From assembly GCA_045863195.1 (NCBI GenBank), contig BTUI01000009.1, positions 1 to 64,000 of the forward strand: DNA of 64,000 nt, read 5' to 3'. The notes under the pieces were generated by a model. It worked only from the letters and a program-made list of their open reading frames with translations. It was not told the DNA's origin and did no database searches. The DNA comes from W-Chloroflexi-9 sp045863195 (GTDB lineage Bacteria > Chloroflexota > Dehalococcoidia > UBA2979). Below, piece after piece: positions 16,015 through 24,836 of the stretch (its first letter is position 1; every line of letters begins with the position of its first letter). The position numbers and the translations under genes are program-made.

Positions 16015-16440
16015 ATGAGGATCGAACACAGCATCGAGATCGCCGCACCGGTCGAGCGCGTCTGGGACCTGACCATGGACGTGGAGTCCTGGCCGCAGCA
16101 CACGCCGACGATCACCTCCGTCCGCCGGCTGGAGGACGGCCCGATGCGCATTGGGGCCACGGCGCGCATCAAGCAGCCCGCACAGAGCGAGCGCACCTGG
16201 ACGGTGACCGTGCTGGAGCCGCAGCGCCGCTTCGCGTGGGCGACGAAGGCCATGGGGATGACGATGACCGGCGGGCACGACCTGCAGGCGACCGCGAACG
16301 GCATGCGGAACACGCTGAGCGTGGAGATCGAGGGCGCGCTCGCGCCGGTGCTGGGCCCGCTCCTGCGGCGCACCATGCTGAAGGCGATCGCCACGGAGAA
16401 CGAGGGTTTCAAGCGCGCCGCGGAGCGCGTGGCGGTCTGA
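16015..16440 (+). CDS. SRPBCC (START/polyketide cyclase-like) family protein
   Basis: A 141-residue SRPBCC-fold protein: the opening beta strand IEHSIEIAAPVERVWDLTMDVESWPQHTPTI and the later block WTVTVLEPQRRFAWATKAMGM are typical of polyketide cyclase/dehydratase and lipid-transfer members with a deep hydrophobic pocket. ATG 16015 has GAGG 6 bases upstream. It is controlled from the same palindromic operator as the divergent TetR gene, so it may bind or process the ligand the repressor senses. The exact substrate cannot be inferred. Confidence 0.85.
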   Translation: MRIEHSIEIAAPVERVWDLTMDVESWPQHTPTITSVRRLEDGPMRIGATARIKQPAQSERTWTVTVLEPQRRFAWATKAMGMTMTGGHDLQATANGMRNTLSVEIEGALAPVLGPLLRRTMLKAIATENEGFKRAAERVAV

Positions 16441-16476
16441 AGCGTGTGGCGCCCGGCGTAGACGGTGGGCAAGCAG

Positions 16477-16502
16477 AAGGGGCGGCCGTGAGGCCGCCCC
16501 TT
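16477..16502. terminator. Hairpin between convergent genes
   Basis: A perfect 11-bp stem (16477-16487 with 16492-16502) with a GTGA loop lies between convergent genes. No T-run follows on either strand, so its strength is uncertain. Confidence 0.6.
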
Positions 16503-16528
16503 CGTCGATGCGAGCGTACCGCCGGGCG

Positions 16529-17533
16529 CTAGGCGCGACGCCGGGCGAAGCGGAGGCCGAGGCCGCCGAGGGCGAGTGCTGCGAGCGCGGTGCCGGCGAA
16601 CAGCGCGTACGTGCCGGTGCGGTCCGCCTCGGGGGTGGCGAGGATGCCCGTGTTAGCCGGGGCCGGCACCGTCCCGCCGGGCGTGCGCACGGCGAACGCC
16701 CAGAGCGAGAAGTGAGGCACCTCGAACGTGACGGAGGTCGCCGTGCTCGAGACCTGCGGGACCGGCGACCACTTCTGGGTCACCTCGTCCTGGCCGAGCA
16801 TGAGCAGGTTGGCGATGTCGCCACCGGCCGCGGCCAGGTCTTCCGGGGTGAAGTCCCAGGTGAAGAGGATCGGCTTCGCGATCTGGCCGGTGGAGCCGTC
16901 CGACCGCTGGACGGTCATCTCGAACACGCGGACGGCCTGGATGGAACCGGGCTCGTTCGCGAAACCCTGCACGCCCTGCAGGTCCACGAAGTTCTGCGCC
17001 CCCTGGACCGTGTCGCCGTTGGCGGCGGGGGCATCCTCGCGGGTGATGCCCAGCACGATCGCGACGTTGAACGACTGCTCCACGATCGCGATGACCTCGC
17101 CGGGCGAAAGCGTGCCGCCAGGCACGCTCAACTGGGCACCGAGGACATCGAGCTGCATGGTCGTGTCGGTGTTGGGGTTCGCCGGGGCGACCGTGACGGC
17201 GACGGGCTGACCGGGCGCCTCGACGACGGTGACCGTCCCCTGGTTCGGGACGACCACGACCGTGGTCTTCTCGCCCGTGGGCTGTTCGGTCACGGTGGAG
17301 GTCGTGCCGTCCGTCCGGGTGGTGACCGTGGTCGTCACGCCGGTGGGCGAGGTGGTCACGGTCGTAGTTGTCCCGGTGGTGGGGTCAGTGGTGGTGCTGG
17401 TGCTCTCACCGGGGATCGGAGTGGTCTGCGCCAGCGCGGTGCTGAACGTGCCCGGCAGCAGCGCCATCACCCCGAGCATTACGGCTACGATCCCGGCGGT
17501 GAGGCCACCGCGCGTCTTCCATCCCTTGGACAT
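16529..17533 (-). CDS. Secreted, Thr-rich, C-terminally anchored surface protein
   Basis: A 334-residue exported protein. A signal peptide (about 1-35, ending TALAQ) is followed by a low-complexity Thr/Val stretch of short TTTVTT-like repeats (about 40-100), a folded middle domain, a PANTG-like segment, then a single C-terminal helix (about 308-327) ending in RFARRRA. That layout is typical of wall- or membrane-anchored surface proteins. ATG 17533 has GAGGGAG upstream; in-frame codons further upstream precede a poorer start. No sortase gene is in the window. The function of the middle domain is unknown. Confidence 0.8.
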   Translation of the reverse strand: MSKGWKTRGGLTAGIVAVMLGVMALLPGTFSTALAQTTPIPGESTSTTTDPTTGTTTTVTTSPTGVTTTVTTRTDGTTSTVTEQPTGEKTTVVVVPNQGTVTVVEAPGQPVAVTVAPANPNTDTTMQLDVLGAQLSVPGGTLSPGEVIAIVEQSFNVAIVLGITREDAPAANGDTVQGAQNFVDLQGVQGFANEPGSIQAVRVFEMTVQRSDGSTGQIAKPILFTWDFTPEDLAAAGGDIANLLMLGQDEVTQKWSPVPQVSSTATSVTFEVPHFSLWAFAVRTPGGTVPAPANTGILATPEADRTGTYALFAGTALAALALGGLGLRFARRRA

Positions 17534-17664
17534 GTCACACTCCCTCGCGTCACCGCCAGCGCCGAATAGCATACACGGATACACGATTCGCGCGTGCAGG
17601 GCGTCCGCTGCGGTATCCTGACGAGGTACCCGCGTGCGGCGGGTGCAGGGCGGCCGTGCTGGCG

Positions 17665-18171
17665 ATGAACCCGATCCAATCGCTCCGATCCATTTTCGGC
17701 GCACCTCGTGCCGCCTCGGACGGCGCGCGCGTCGATCAGGTCGCGCCGTGGCTGTTCATCGGCCCGGAACTCACGACGGCGCAGTACCGCGACCTGCGTG
17801 CGCGGGGCGTGACGCACGTGGTGGACCTCCGACAGGAGGGATCGGACGACCCGGACGCGCTCGCCGTCATCGGCCTGCGCTGGCGGCGTATCCCGATCCC
17901 CGACCGCCACGCCCCGACCGACGCACAACTGCACGAGCTGATGGACTGGCTGGACCGCGACTCCGATCCCACCCGGGACGAGGCGGTCTACCTCCACTGT
18001 CACGCCGGCCTCGGGCGCACGCCCACTGTGGCGATCGCGCTGCTGATGCAGCACGACCTGACGCTGCAGGAGGCGCACCGGATCGTGATGTCGGCGCGGC
18101 CGGAGATCCAGCCGACGAGCCGCCAGGTGGAGTGGCTGCAGGCGCTCGAGGCGCGCCGCCGGTCGCGCTAG
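17665..18171 (+). CDS. Dual-specificity (tyrosine-type) protein phosphatase
   Basis: A 168-residue phosphatase with the P-loop H111-C112-H-A-G-L-G-R118-T (HCx5R) and a candidate general acid D80 in PIPD. It would hydrolyse phosphotyrosine, phosphoserine or a phosphorylated small molecule in the cytoplasm. ATG 17665 was chosen; GTG 17656 is an in-frame alternative. Its TAG stop shares the palindrome CTAG with the stop of the convergent DUF2723 gene. A link to the inositol-phosphate chemistry in this window is possible but unproven. Confidence 0.85.
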   Translation: MNPIQSLRSIFGAPRAASDGARVDQVAPWLFIGPELTTAQYRDLRARGVTHVVDLRQEGSDDPDALAVIGLRWRRIPIPDRHAPTDAQLHELMDWLDRDSDPTRDEAVYLHCHAGLGRTPTVAIALLMQHDLTLQEAHRIVMSARPEIQPTSRQVEWLQALEARRRSR

Positions 18172-19496
18172 GGCGCGCCGCCGATCACGGGGATCAGCCC
18201 GCTCGCATGCACCACGGAGACGTCTGGCCGCTCGCCCAGGACGGCGATGGCGTACCAGAGCGGGAACGTCTCCGCGTCCGTCTCCGTGACGATCACCGCG
18301 CCCGGTTCCGCCTCCGCCAGTTGCGCCACGGCGGCGTCGCGCAGGGCGGTGTCGCCGCGGCGTGACACCTCGTCCCCGTTCACGACGAGCCACACCGCCA
18401 GCAGTCCGAGGGCGAGCGTGCCCGCGGGGAGCGCCGGCACGCGGCCCGGCAGGACGCCTCGGAGCCAGTCGAGCGCGGGGGCTGCGCCCCAGCCGATCAC
18501 GAGCGCGCCGATCATTGCCACCGTCGCCAGGTAGTCCTCCCGCCCGGTGACGCGGTAGGACGAAACGAACAGCAGGACGAGCAGCACGGCGACGCCGAGC
18601 GCGGCGCTGAGCGCCGGACGCACCCGGCTGATGGCGAGCGCGCCCACCGGGAGGAGGGGCCAGAGCAGCGGCGGCCACTGGCGCAGCGAGCGGCGCAGCG
18701 CCTCCGGGATGGCGTTCAGGACCGTCTCGGGCGAGCGGTCCACGGCGTGGCGGTACAGCTGCCCGTTGAGGTGCTCCCAGACGCCCGCGAGGGTGGAGGT
18801 GTCGCCCCAGGCGATCGGCGCGTCCGCGCGGAGGAAGAGGTACGCGACGGTGTAGATGCCGGGGGCGGCGAAGCAGGCCGCCGGCAGCAGGAGCCGCCGT
18901 GGCCTCGGGCGGGCGAGCGCGAGCGCGACGGCGGCGAGCGGCACGACCACGGCGAGTCCGGTGGGGTGGTTCCAGCCGAGCAGCCCGAGGACGAGCGCGA
19001 ACGCCGGCCAGCGGCGGCCCCGGGCGGCATCGACCGCCAACACGAGCGCGAGCGCTGTCAGCAGCGACTGGAGCGCGAGCACCTCGGTCACCAGCGCCTG
19101 CGCCCAGGGGATGGGGGCGAGGCCGAAGAGCAGCCCGGCGAGCGCGCACGCCCACCACGGGGTGTCCGCGTGCCAGCGCCGGGCGGCGAGCGTTACCAGC
19201 GCGGCGGCGAGCGCCATGCAGGCCACGGAGAGCAGGTTCGTACGGAGCGCGGGCTCCTCCACGAACGTCAGCACCTCCAGCGCGAGCCGCCCGAGCGGGA
19301 TCCAGATCGCGGAGCCGGGTGGGTGGGCGATGCCGGTGACGCTGGCGACGGTGACCAGTTCGGCGCTGTCCACGTTGTCGTGGAGCACGGAGATGCTCGG
19401 CGCGACCGTCCACCAGTAGAGCAGCGCCAGGAACGCGCCCACGCCCAGCGGGACGGCGACGCTCGCGGCCTGGGGCGGTCGAGGGGCGCGGCTCAC
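18168..19496 (-). CDS. DUF2723 family membrane protein (GT-C glycosyltransferase-like)
   Basis: A 442-residue protein with about ten membrane helices. The N-terminal region has the DUF2723 signature: NVDSAELVTVASVTGIAHPPGSA near residue 41-63, and TEVLALQSL in a later loop. DUF2723 proteins are predicted GT-C lipid-linked sugar transferases, similar to protein O-mannosyltransferases. The GTG start has TACGCT exactly 6 bases upstream, so the mRNA is probably leaderless. It is divergent from the HMCES/YedK gene. A polyprenol-sugar donor is expected but not shown here. Confidence 0.85.
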   Translation of the reverse strand: MSRAPRPPQAASVAVPLGVGAFLALLYWWTVAPSISVLHDNVDSAELVTVASVTGIAHPPGSAIWIPLGRLALEVLTFVEEPALRTNLLSVACMALAAALVTLAARRWHADTPWWACALAGLLFGLAPIPWAQALVTEVLALQSLLTALALVLAVDAARGRRWPAFALVLGLLGWNHPTGLAVVVPLAAVALALARPRPRRLLLPAACFAAPGIYTVAYLFLRADAPIAWGDTSTLAGVWEHLNGQLYRHAVDRSPETVLNAIPEALRRSLRQWPPLLWPLLPVGALAISRVRPALSAALGVAVLLVLLFVSSYRVTGREDYLATVAMIGALVIGWGAAPALDWLRGVLPGRVPALPAGTLALGLLAVWLVVNGDEVSRRGDTALRDAAVAQLAEAEPGAVIVTETDAETFPLWYAIAVLGERPDVSVVHASGLIPVIGGAP

Positions 19497-19502
19497 GCAG
19501 CG

Positions 19503-19508
19503 AGCGTA
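19503..19508 (-). promoter_or_regulatory. -10 element of leaderless DUF2723 gene
   Basis: TACGCT, 6 bases, then GTG. It forms a compact divergent promoter pair with the element at 19553-19558. Confidence 0.6.
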
Positions 19509-19552
19509 CCGGAGGCCGACCTCGGGCGCTGCGGGGCGGCGGCAGCCGCCGG

Positions 19553-19558
19553 TACACT
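19553..19558 (+). promoter_or_regulatory. -10 element of leaderless HMCES/YedK gene
   Basis: TACACT, 6 bases, then ATG, with no Shine-Dalgarno sequence. Confidence 0.6.
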
Positions 19559-19564
19559 CGCGCC

Positions 19565-20272
19565 ATGTGCGGACGGTTCACCCTCACGGTCGACGTGGCA
19601 GAGGCGGTGGCGGGCGCGCTTGGCGTGCTCCTCGATGAGGCCTTCGCGGAGCGGTACACGCCGCACTGGAACATCGCACCCACGCAGGAGCACTGGATCG
19701 CCGTCGCCGAGCGCGAAGAACGCGTGATGCACCACGCGACGTGGGGCCTCGTGAACTTCTGGGACGCCGACCGGCGGGTGGGGGCGCAGCAGATCAACGC
19801 GCGCGCGGAGACGGTGGCGGAGCGTCGCGCGTTCGCGGAGGCGTTCCGCCATCACCGTTGCCTGGTGCCGGCGGACGGCTTCTACGAGTGGACCGGCGAC
19901 CGCCAGGCGCGCCGGCCGTTCTGGTTCCACCGGCCGGAGGGCCTCCCGTTTGCCTTCGCCGGCCTCGCGTCCACGGCGCGGTTGCGGAACGAGGCCGGGC
20001 CCTCCACCTCCTTCACCATCGTCACGACCGAGGCGAACGGCCTCGTCGGCCGCATCCACGACCGGATGCCCGTGATCCTCCCGGACGAGGAGGCGATGGC
20101 GGCATGGCTGTACGCGGACGCCTCGCCCGAGTCGCTCAAGGCGCTGCTGCGTCCGGTGGAGGACCGCTACCTGGTGGCGCGGGCCGTCTCCCAGCGCGTG
20201 AACTCCGTGAAGTTCGACGACGCCGCGTGCATCGAGGAGGCGGAGGGCGAGACGCAGGCCTCGCTGTTCTGA
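19565..20272 (+). CDS. yedK: SOS response-associated peptidase family protein (HMCES/YedK)
   Basis: A 235-residue SRAP domain protein. The catalytic Cys2 directly follows Met1 (MCGRF), and the partner residues are visible: N78 in INARAE, E108 in FYEW and H165 in HDRMP. The family forms a covalent DNA-protein crosslink with abasic sites in single-stranded DNA and shields them from error-prone bypass. The start is fixed by the need for Cys at position 2; the ATG follows a -10 element at 6 bases and has no ribosome site. Confidence 0.95.
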   Translation: MCGRFTLTVDVAEAVAGALGVLLDEAFAERYTPHWNIAPTQEHWIAVAEREERVMHHATWGLVNFWDADRRVGAQQINARAETVAERRAFAEAFRHHRCLVPADGFYEWTGDRQARRPFWFHRPEGLPFAFAGLASTARLRNEAGPSTSFTIVTTEANGLVGRIHDRMPVILPDEEAMAAWLYADASPESLKALLRPVEDRYLVARAVSQRVNSVKFDDAACIEEAEGETQASLF

Positions 20273-20288
20273 GCGGCGCGCGCGCCGG

Positions 20289-20813
20289 TCAGGCGCGGCG
20301 GCGGGTGTAGACCTTCGACACGCCCGGGAAGAACGTCTTCACGCCGGTGATCTCCACCTCGGCGTGGTCGGCCAGCGTCGTGACCCGCTCCTGGAGCAGG
20401 CGGCCCGCCGGCTGCGCCACCACCGTCGCAACGATCGAGGCGCTGACCGCGTCCCCGAAGCGGTCGCGCCCCTTCGCGCCGCGGCTGCGCCACAGCGAGC
20501 AGATGGTGAAGGCGGCGCACAGCGTCCCCGTCACGACGAGGTTGGTGCCGCACATCGGCGAGACGGCGAGGCCGGCTTCCCCGCGCTGGAGGCGCAGGAG
20601 CGCCTGGTCCGCGCAGGCGCGCAGGAGATCCGGGTCCACGTCTCCGATGATGAAGAAGCCGTTGCCGCTGGCGCGCCCGGCGAGCCGCCGGGGGCCGTGC
20701 TGGGCGAACAGCACGGCGACGGTCGCGTGTTCCAGCCCGTGGTTGCGCCGGATGTCCGCGATCCAGCGGCGACCGAGGCCGGCCACGGATGCGGTGATGC
20801 TGGATGCGTCCAC
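20289..20813 (-). CDS. DUF6391-like protein
   Basis: A 174-residue protein with RRNHGLEHATVAVL near residue 23, then GNGFFIIGDV, LLRLQRGEAGLAVSPMCGTNLVV and one or two hydrophobic segments. This pattern resembles the DUF6391 family, best known in cyanobacteria and Chloroflexota; its function is unknown. The start is GTG 20813 with GAGGGGAACC upstream. A TACACT element lies about 45 bases upstream of the start. Confidence 0.7.
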   Translation of the reverse strand: MDASSITASVAGLGRRWIADIRRNHGLEHATVAVLFAQHGPRRLAGRASGNGFFIIGDVDPDLLRACADQALLRLQRGEAGLAVSPMCGTNLVVTGTLCAAFTICSLWRSRGAKGRDRFGDAVSASIVATVVAQPAGRLLQERVTTLADHAEVEITGVKTFFPGVSKVYTRRRA

Positions 20814-20864
20814 GGATCGGTTCCCCTCGATGGCCCGGGCGTCACGTGATCGAGTGTACCGGCC

Positions 20865-22193
20865 TCAGCGGGCGCGGCTGGTGCCGGGCGCGCCGACCTC
20901 GAACTCTGCGAGGACGGTGACGGTGATGGTGATGGAGCCGCCGGCCGGCGAGGTGATGACGACGGAGCCGGTCGCACGCGAGGTGGGGAGCAGGGTGGGG
21001 TTCACGCCGATGCTCAGGGTGCCGTTCGGACAGCCGGCGACGTTGCACGGGAGCCCGCCGCCCAGCGCCACCCCGGCCGGCGGGTCGAGGATGAGGAAGG
21101 CGTCGTTGGTGGTCGCCATCCAGGACAGGATGCCGGTGCCGCTGTTCCGGATCGTCACGTCGGCGCGCATCGGCGTCGTGGGGTCGTTGAGGCGGATGGT
21201 CACGCGCTCGCTGCTGCTGGCCATGGCGGGCGCGCCGAAGACGCGCGCCTGCAGGTCGCCCGGGATGACGGGCGGGATGATGAGGTTCGCGGGCTGCGGC
21301 GTGGGGATGTCCATCCCGCTGTACGGGAACCGCCAGTTCGCGAGGCTGAGCGGCGTGAAGAACGCAGGGGAGGTCAGGTTCGGCAGCGCGGCCGCTGTCG
21401 CCTCCCACAGCGGCTGTCCGTTGCGCGAGGCCGGGTTCGCCATGCACCCCCAGACCAGTTCCTGGTAGGGGTAGCGGTCGCGCGACTGGGTGCCGTCGCA
21501 CCGGTACTGCGGCCTCGGCCAGGCCGCGAACGAGGGGTCGAGCGGGTGGTTGCTGCGGTTGGCGCCCGGGCCGGTGAAGCCGTTGTAGCCCCAGACCGCG
21601 AAGTACCAGTTCTCCAGCACCGCCGGGTCCGAGGCGGTGTCCGTCCCGGCGACGGGCCGGCTCTCCGAGGCCTGGTTCCACTTCTCCGCGAGGATCTGCG
21701 CGCCCCGCGCGATGTTGTAGGCGTAGTGCGTGGCGATCAGCGCCTGCCGGTCGGAGGGCCGCCCGTTCGCGCCCAGCGGCACGGTCATGCCGGTGGTCAC
21801 CTGCATCACGCCGTGCCCGCAGTCGAACGTCACGAGGGCGTCACCGATCGCGTCGAACGGCGTCGCGCGGGACGCCATGGTCATGGTCGATTCGCTCCAC
21901 GCGATCGCCTTCAGCAGCACCGGCGGGATGAACGGTGCGCCGTCCACGCGGCTGCCGCGCACGCCGCGCTCGATCGGCTGGAGGGCGAAGAACGCGTCGC
22001 CGGGGAGCAGGCCGTTCACCGCGGCGGCATCGATGGCGAGGCGGTAGAGCGTACGGTTCTGGTCCGCCTCATAGGTGTCCGGGATGCGCGGGTCGAAGGC
22101 GCACGCCTCCAGCGTGCCGGACGGCGCGCGCAGCGCCACGGCGGCGACGACCACCAGGAGGACGCCGGCGATCAGCGCCGCGGGCCTACGCAT
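20865..22193 (-). CDS. Secreted lytic-transglycosylase-like protein with C-terminal beta-sandwich domain
   Basis: A 442-residue exported protein. An N-terminal hydrophobic signal or anchor (about 5-23) is followed by a lysozyme-like region with AIAWSESTM (the Glu a candidate catalytic acid), DCGHGVMQVTTG, NIARGAQILAEKWN and NWYFAVWGYNGF, the usual order of motifs in SLT-type transglycosylases. The C-terminal third (about 330-435) is a predicted beta-sandwich resembling BACON/Ig domains. It would cut or bind peptidoglycan outside the cell. It overlaps the end of the upstream TolB-like gene by 8 bases, so the two are coupled. Confidence 0.82.
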   Translation of the reverse strand: MRRPAALIAGVLLVVVAAVALRAPSGTLEACAFDPRIPDTYEADQNRTLYRLAIDAAAVNGLLPGDAFFALQPIERGVRGSRVDGAPFIPPVLLKAIAWSESTMTMASRATPFDAIGDALVTFDCGHGVMQVTTGMTVPLGANGRPSDRQALIATHYAYNIARGAQILAEKWNQASESRPVAGTDTASDPAVLENWYFAVWGYNGFTGPGANRSNHPLDPSFAAWPRPQYRCDGTQSRDRYPYQELVWGCMANPASRNGQPLWEATAAALPNLTSPAFFTPLSLANWRFPYSGMDIPTPQPANLIIPPVIPGDLQARVFGAPAMASSSERVTIRLNDPTTPMRADVTIRNSGTGILSWMATTNDAFLILDPPAGVALGGGLPCNVAGCPNGTLSIGVNPTLLPTSRATGSVVITSPAGGSITITVTVLAEFEVGAPGTSRAR

Positions 22194-23343
22194 GCACGTA
22201 CCACCCGATCAGGATCACCTCGGTCGTGGCGTCCACTGGCCGGCGAGTGCCGTCCGTGCCGATGATCACGGCGCGCTCCGTGCCCGTGTCGACGGAGTTC
22301 ACGCCGTCGAACGTGCGGGCGGCGAGGTAGCGGCCGTCCGGGCTCCACGCGACCGGGACATCGAAGCCCTGCTCCGGCGCGGCGAGCGCGGCGGCATCGT
22401 GTCCCTCGACCGACAGCGTCGTCGCGGCAGCGGCGTCCGCTGCCTCCGCCTCCTGGCCGACGGTGAGCGCGCGTCCGTCCGGCGTCCACGTGGGGCCGTA
22501 CTGCTCGCCGGACGCGGACGGCGCCGCGAGCGGGGCGTCCGCGCCACCATCGAGCGCGACGACGCGCGCCCGGTGGACGATCCGCTCCAGCGCCGGCTCC
22601 GGTGCGAGGTAGGAGAGCCAGCGGCGGTCCGGGGAGATGCGCCAGTCGCGCGCGATGTGGTCGGAGGCGTGGAAGCGCAGCGCGGGCTCCCCGCCGGCCT
22701 CGACCGCGAGGACATCGGTGCCGGCAGTCGAGAGGCGCGCGAAGAGCAGCGCTCCGTCGGCGTCGTAGCCGATCGGGAAGATGCCGAACGTCGTCTGCTC
22801 AGCGTGCACCATGGCGCGCGTCCGCTCCTCGATCACCACGCGCACGAGTTCCTGCAGCGTCCCGGTACTGCGGCGGTAGAGGAGGACGCGCCCGTCCTCT
22901 TCGAACAGCGGGGCGACGAGCAGGTCGGCATCCTGTGCGAGGCGAGTGCCTTCGCCGGTGGCGAGGTCGAGCACCCACAGTTCGGCCGGCGTGTCGCGCT
23001 CGGCGGGGACGCCGGGCGGCAGGACGGTGTAGGCGACAAGGTGGCCGGCGGTGCCGTGCGCGGGGTTGATGCCCCAGCCGGTCGCATGCTCGATGGTCGC
23101 GACGAGCGTGCGCTGTTCGGGCGTGGCGGGCGAGGCGAGGTAGAGGCGGTCCGCGTCCGGGCCAAACTCCGCGAACACGAGGAGCGCCTCGGCGGTGGTG
23201 GCGGCTGGTGTCGGGGCGTCCTCGCCACCGGTGAGCGCGCGTACCCCCCACACGCCGAGGGCGAGCGAGCCGACGGCGAGGAGGCCGGCGATCGCCGGCA
23301 GGGCGCGGTTCAGGGGCCGTGGGCGGCGGGTGGTGTCGGACAT
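22186..23343 (-). CDS. Membrane-anchored TolB-like beta-propeller protein
   Basis: About 385 residues. One N-terminal membrane helix (about 17-36) is followed by an external domain of repeated blades with WxxDGR-type motifs (ISPDRRWLSYLA, PTWTPDGRALTVG, AWSPDGRYLAAR), typical of TolB/WD40-like (PD40) propellers. ATG 23343 was chosen; ATG 23358 would add five residues. It is co-transcribed with the transglycosylase-like gene, so it may be a scaffold or sensor for that cell-wall enzyme. No catalytic residues are visible. Confidence 0.75.
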   Translation of the reverse strand: MSDTTRRPRPLNRALPAIAGLLAVGSLALGVWGVRALTGGEDAPTPAATTAEALLVFAEFGPDADRLYLASPATPEQRTLVATIEHATGWGINPAHGTAGHLVAYTVLPPGVPAERDTPAELWVLDLATGEGTRLAQDADLLVAPLFEEDGRVLLYRRSTGTLQELVRVVIEERTRAMVHAEQTTFGIFPIGYDADGALLFARLSTAGTDVLAVEAGGEPALRFHASDHIARDWRISPDRRWLSYLAPEPALERIVHRARVVALDGGADAPLAAPSASGEQYGPTWTPDGRALTVGQEAEAADAAAATTLSVEGHDAAALAAPEQGFDVPVAWSPDGRYLAARTFDGVNSVDTGTERAVIIGTDGTRRPVDATTEVILIGWYVHA

Positions 23344-23447
23344 CGGTCGGACGCGCACTGCTGCCGGAGCAGCACGACCCCGGCCCCCGCCAGGTCCGGA
23401 TGTCTTCGCGCGCGCCCCATCGCCTTTCGTTCAGGCGCCGGGGTCGG

Positions 23448-23497
23448 CGTTGACGTTGCCGGATCAGGTTAGGCAGCGCCCATCGGACGCGTCAACG
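23448..23497. repeat. Spaced 8-bp inverted repeat in a divergent promoter region
   Basis: CGTTGACG (23448-23455) and CGTCAACG (23490-23497) are exact complements 34 bases apart between the divergent TolB-like and M50 genes. It may be an operator pair or an RNA stem. Confidence 0.4.
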
Positions 23498-23509
23498 AAG
23501 GGCGGACGG

Positions 23510-23515
23510 TATGCT
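23510..23515 (+). promoter_or_regulatory. -10 element of leaderless M50 protease gene
   Basis: TATGCT, 6 bases, then ATG, with no Shine-Dalgarno sequence. Confidence 0.6.
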
Positions 23516-23521
23516 CGAAGC

Positions 23522-24262
23522 ATGATCCTCCGTTACCTCTCGCTTCTCGGCGACGCCCCCATGGCGTTCGTGATCCTCGTCGGTGCGTTCGCGGTGTCCA
23601 TGCTCGTGGGGCTGATCTTCCACGAGTTCTGTCACGCCTTCGTGGCGGACCGCCTGGGCGACCGCACGCCGAGGTTGCTGGGGCGGCTCACGCTGAACCC
23701 GAAGGCACACTACGACCCGATCGGCACCACGCTGATCTTCTTTGCCGGGTTCGGCTGGGCGAAGCCGGTGCCGGTGAACCCGGCCTACACGGCGAATCCG
23801 CGCCAGGCGATGACGTTCATCGCGTTCGCGGGGCCGCTCTCCAACCTCGTGGTCGCCGGGCTGGCGGGCCTGCCGATCAAGCTCGGGCTGGTGCCGTTCT
23901 ACCACCCGTTCGTGAGCACCGGCAGCGCGCGGCTGTGGGCGGAACTCTGGACGGCGTCGCCGGCGGACATGGCGGGGCTGTTCCTGGGCACGGTCATGCT
24001 GCTGAACGTGTTCCTGGCCGTGTTCAACATGCTCCCGATCCCGCCGCTGGACGGGTCCAGGGTGCTCGGCGGCCTGTTGCCGCCCTCGCTCGCGCGGGAG
24101 TACGCGCGGCTCGAGCCGTGGGGGATGGGCATCCTGATGCTGGTGGTGTTCGCCCCGTTCATCACCAACGGCGCCTTCTCCCTGCTCACGTTCACCGGCC
24201 CCGTCATCGGGTTGCTCCTGCGTCTCTTCGCGGGCGACGCGGGCGGGGTGGTCTTCGCCTGA
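23522..24262 (+). CDS. Site-2 protease-like M50 family membrane metalloprotease
   Basis: A 246-residue polytopic membrane protease. It has the zinc motif H34-E35-F-C-H38 in the first helix pair and the third ligand motif FNMLPIPPLDG with D177, plus GFGWAKPVPVNP, all characteristic of the small rhomboid-size M50B group (YwhC type). It cleaves substrates within the membrane; no anti-sigma target is adjacent. The gene seems leaderless, with TATGCT 6 bases before the ATG. The HD gene follows after one base. Confidence 0.92.
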   Translation: MILRYLSLLGDAPMAFVILVGAFAVSMLVGLIFHEFCHAFVADRLGDRTPRLLGRLTLNPKAHYDPIGTTLIFFAGFGWAKPVPVNPAYTANPRQAMTFIAFAGPLSNLVVAGLAGLPIKLGLVPFYHPFVSTGSARLWAELWTASPADMAGLFLGTVMLLNVFLAVFNMLPIPPLDGSRVLGGLLPPSLAREYARLEPWGMGILMLVVFAPFITNGAFSLLTFTGPVIGLLLRLFAGDAGGVVFA

Positions 24263-24263
24263 G

Positions 24264-24785
24264 ATGCCCGCGCCACGCGCCCGCACGCCCCTCGCGCGGG
24301 CGCGCTACCGCGCCTCCCAGTTCGTCCACGGCCTGCGCCCGCACCTCTCGGCCGCCGAGGTCGCCGAGGCGCGCGGGCGGCTGAGCGCGGAGGAGTTCCG
24401 CCTGTTCCTGCACGCGGAGCCGCGCGACCGCCGCCATTCGATGGACCTCTACCGCCTGCTTCAGTCCGAGGGCGCCAGCGAGGCCGCCCTGGTCGCGGCG
24501 CTGGTGCACGACACCGGCAAGGGGCGCCTGGCGACGTGGCACCGCGTGGCCTTCGTGATCCTCAACGCGGCCGCGCCCGGCCTCTCGCGGCGTGTGGAGC
24601 GGGAAGGCGCAGGGTGGCGGGGGGCGCTCTGGCGGCTGCGGCACCACGGCGCCCTGGGTGCGGCGCTGCTGGAGGCGGCGGGGAGCGATCCGCGGGTGGT
24701 CGAAATCGTGCGAGGGCACACCGGGACGCCTCCGCCCGGCGACGACGAGATCGCGCGGTTCATCGAGGCGGACGACCGCGTGTAG
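24264..24785 (+). CDS. HD domain protein (metal-dependent phosphohydrolase-like)
   Basis: A 173-residue protein with a compact HD domain: H58 in RRHSMDLY, H82-D83 in ALVHDTGKG, then HHGALGAALL and VRGHTG. The pattern fits a phosphohydrolase acting on a nucleotide or phosphorylated metabolite with two metal ions. It starts one base after the stop of the M50 protease gene, so the pair is co-translated. The substrate is unknown. Confidence 0.8.
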   Translation: MPAPRARTPLARARYRASQFVHGLRPHLSAAEVAEARGRLSAEEFRLFLHAEPRDRRHSMDLYRLLQSEGASEAALVAALVHDTGKGRLATWHRVAFVILNAAAPGLSRRVEREGAGWRGALWRLRHHGALGAALLEAAGSDPRVVEIVRGHTGTPPPGDDEIARFIEADDRV

Positions 24786-24836
24786 CACCGGGCTGGCGTG
24801 TACGATCAGGGTTCCACCAGCGGCGGAGGGGCGAAC

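Noticed and set aside
16660..17400. Thr-rich repeats of the surface protein as a possible tandem DNA repeat array
   Set aside because: The DNA units are not exact repeats; only the amino-acid composition is repetitive.
23359..23521. Resemblance of the minus strand to a thiamine or other riboswitch (CCTGATCCGG)
   Set aside because: The essential CTGAGA half of the TPP aptamer is absent and the downstream gene is unrelated to thiamine. Only the inverted repeat was kept.
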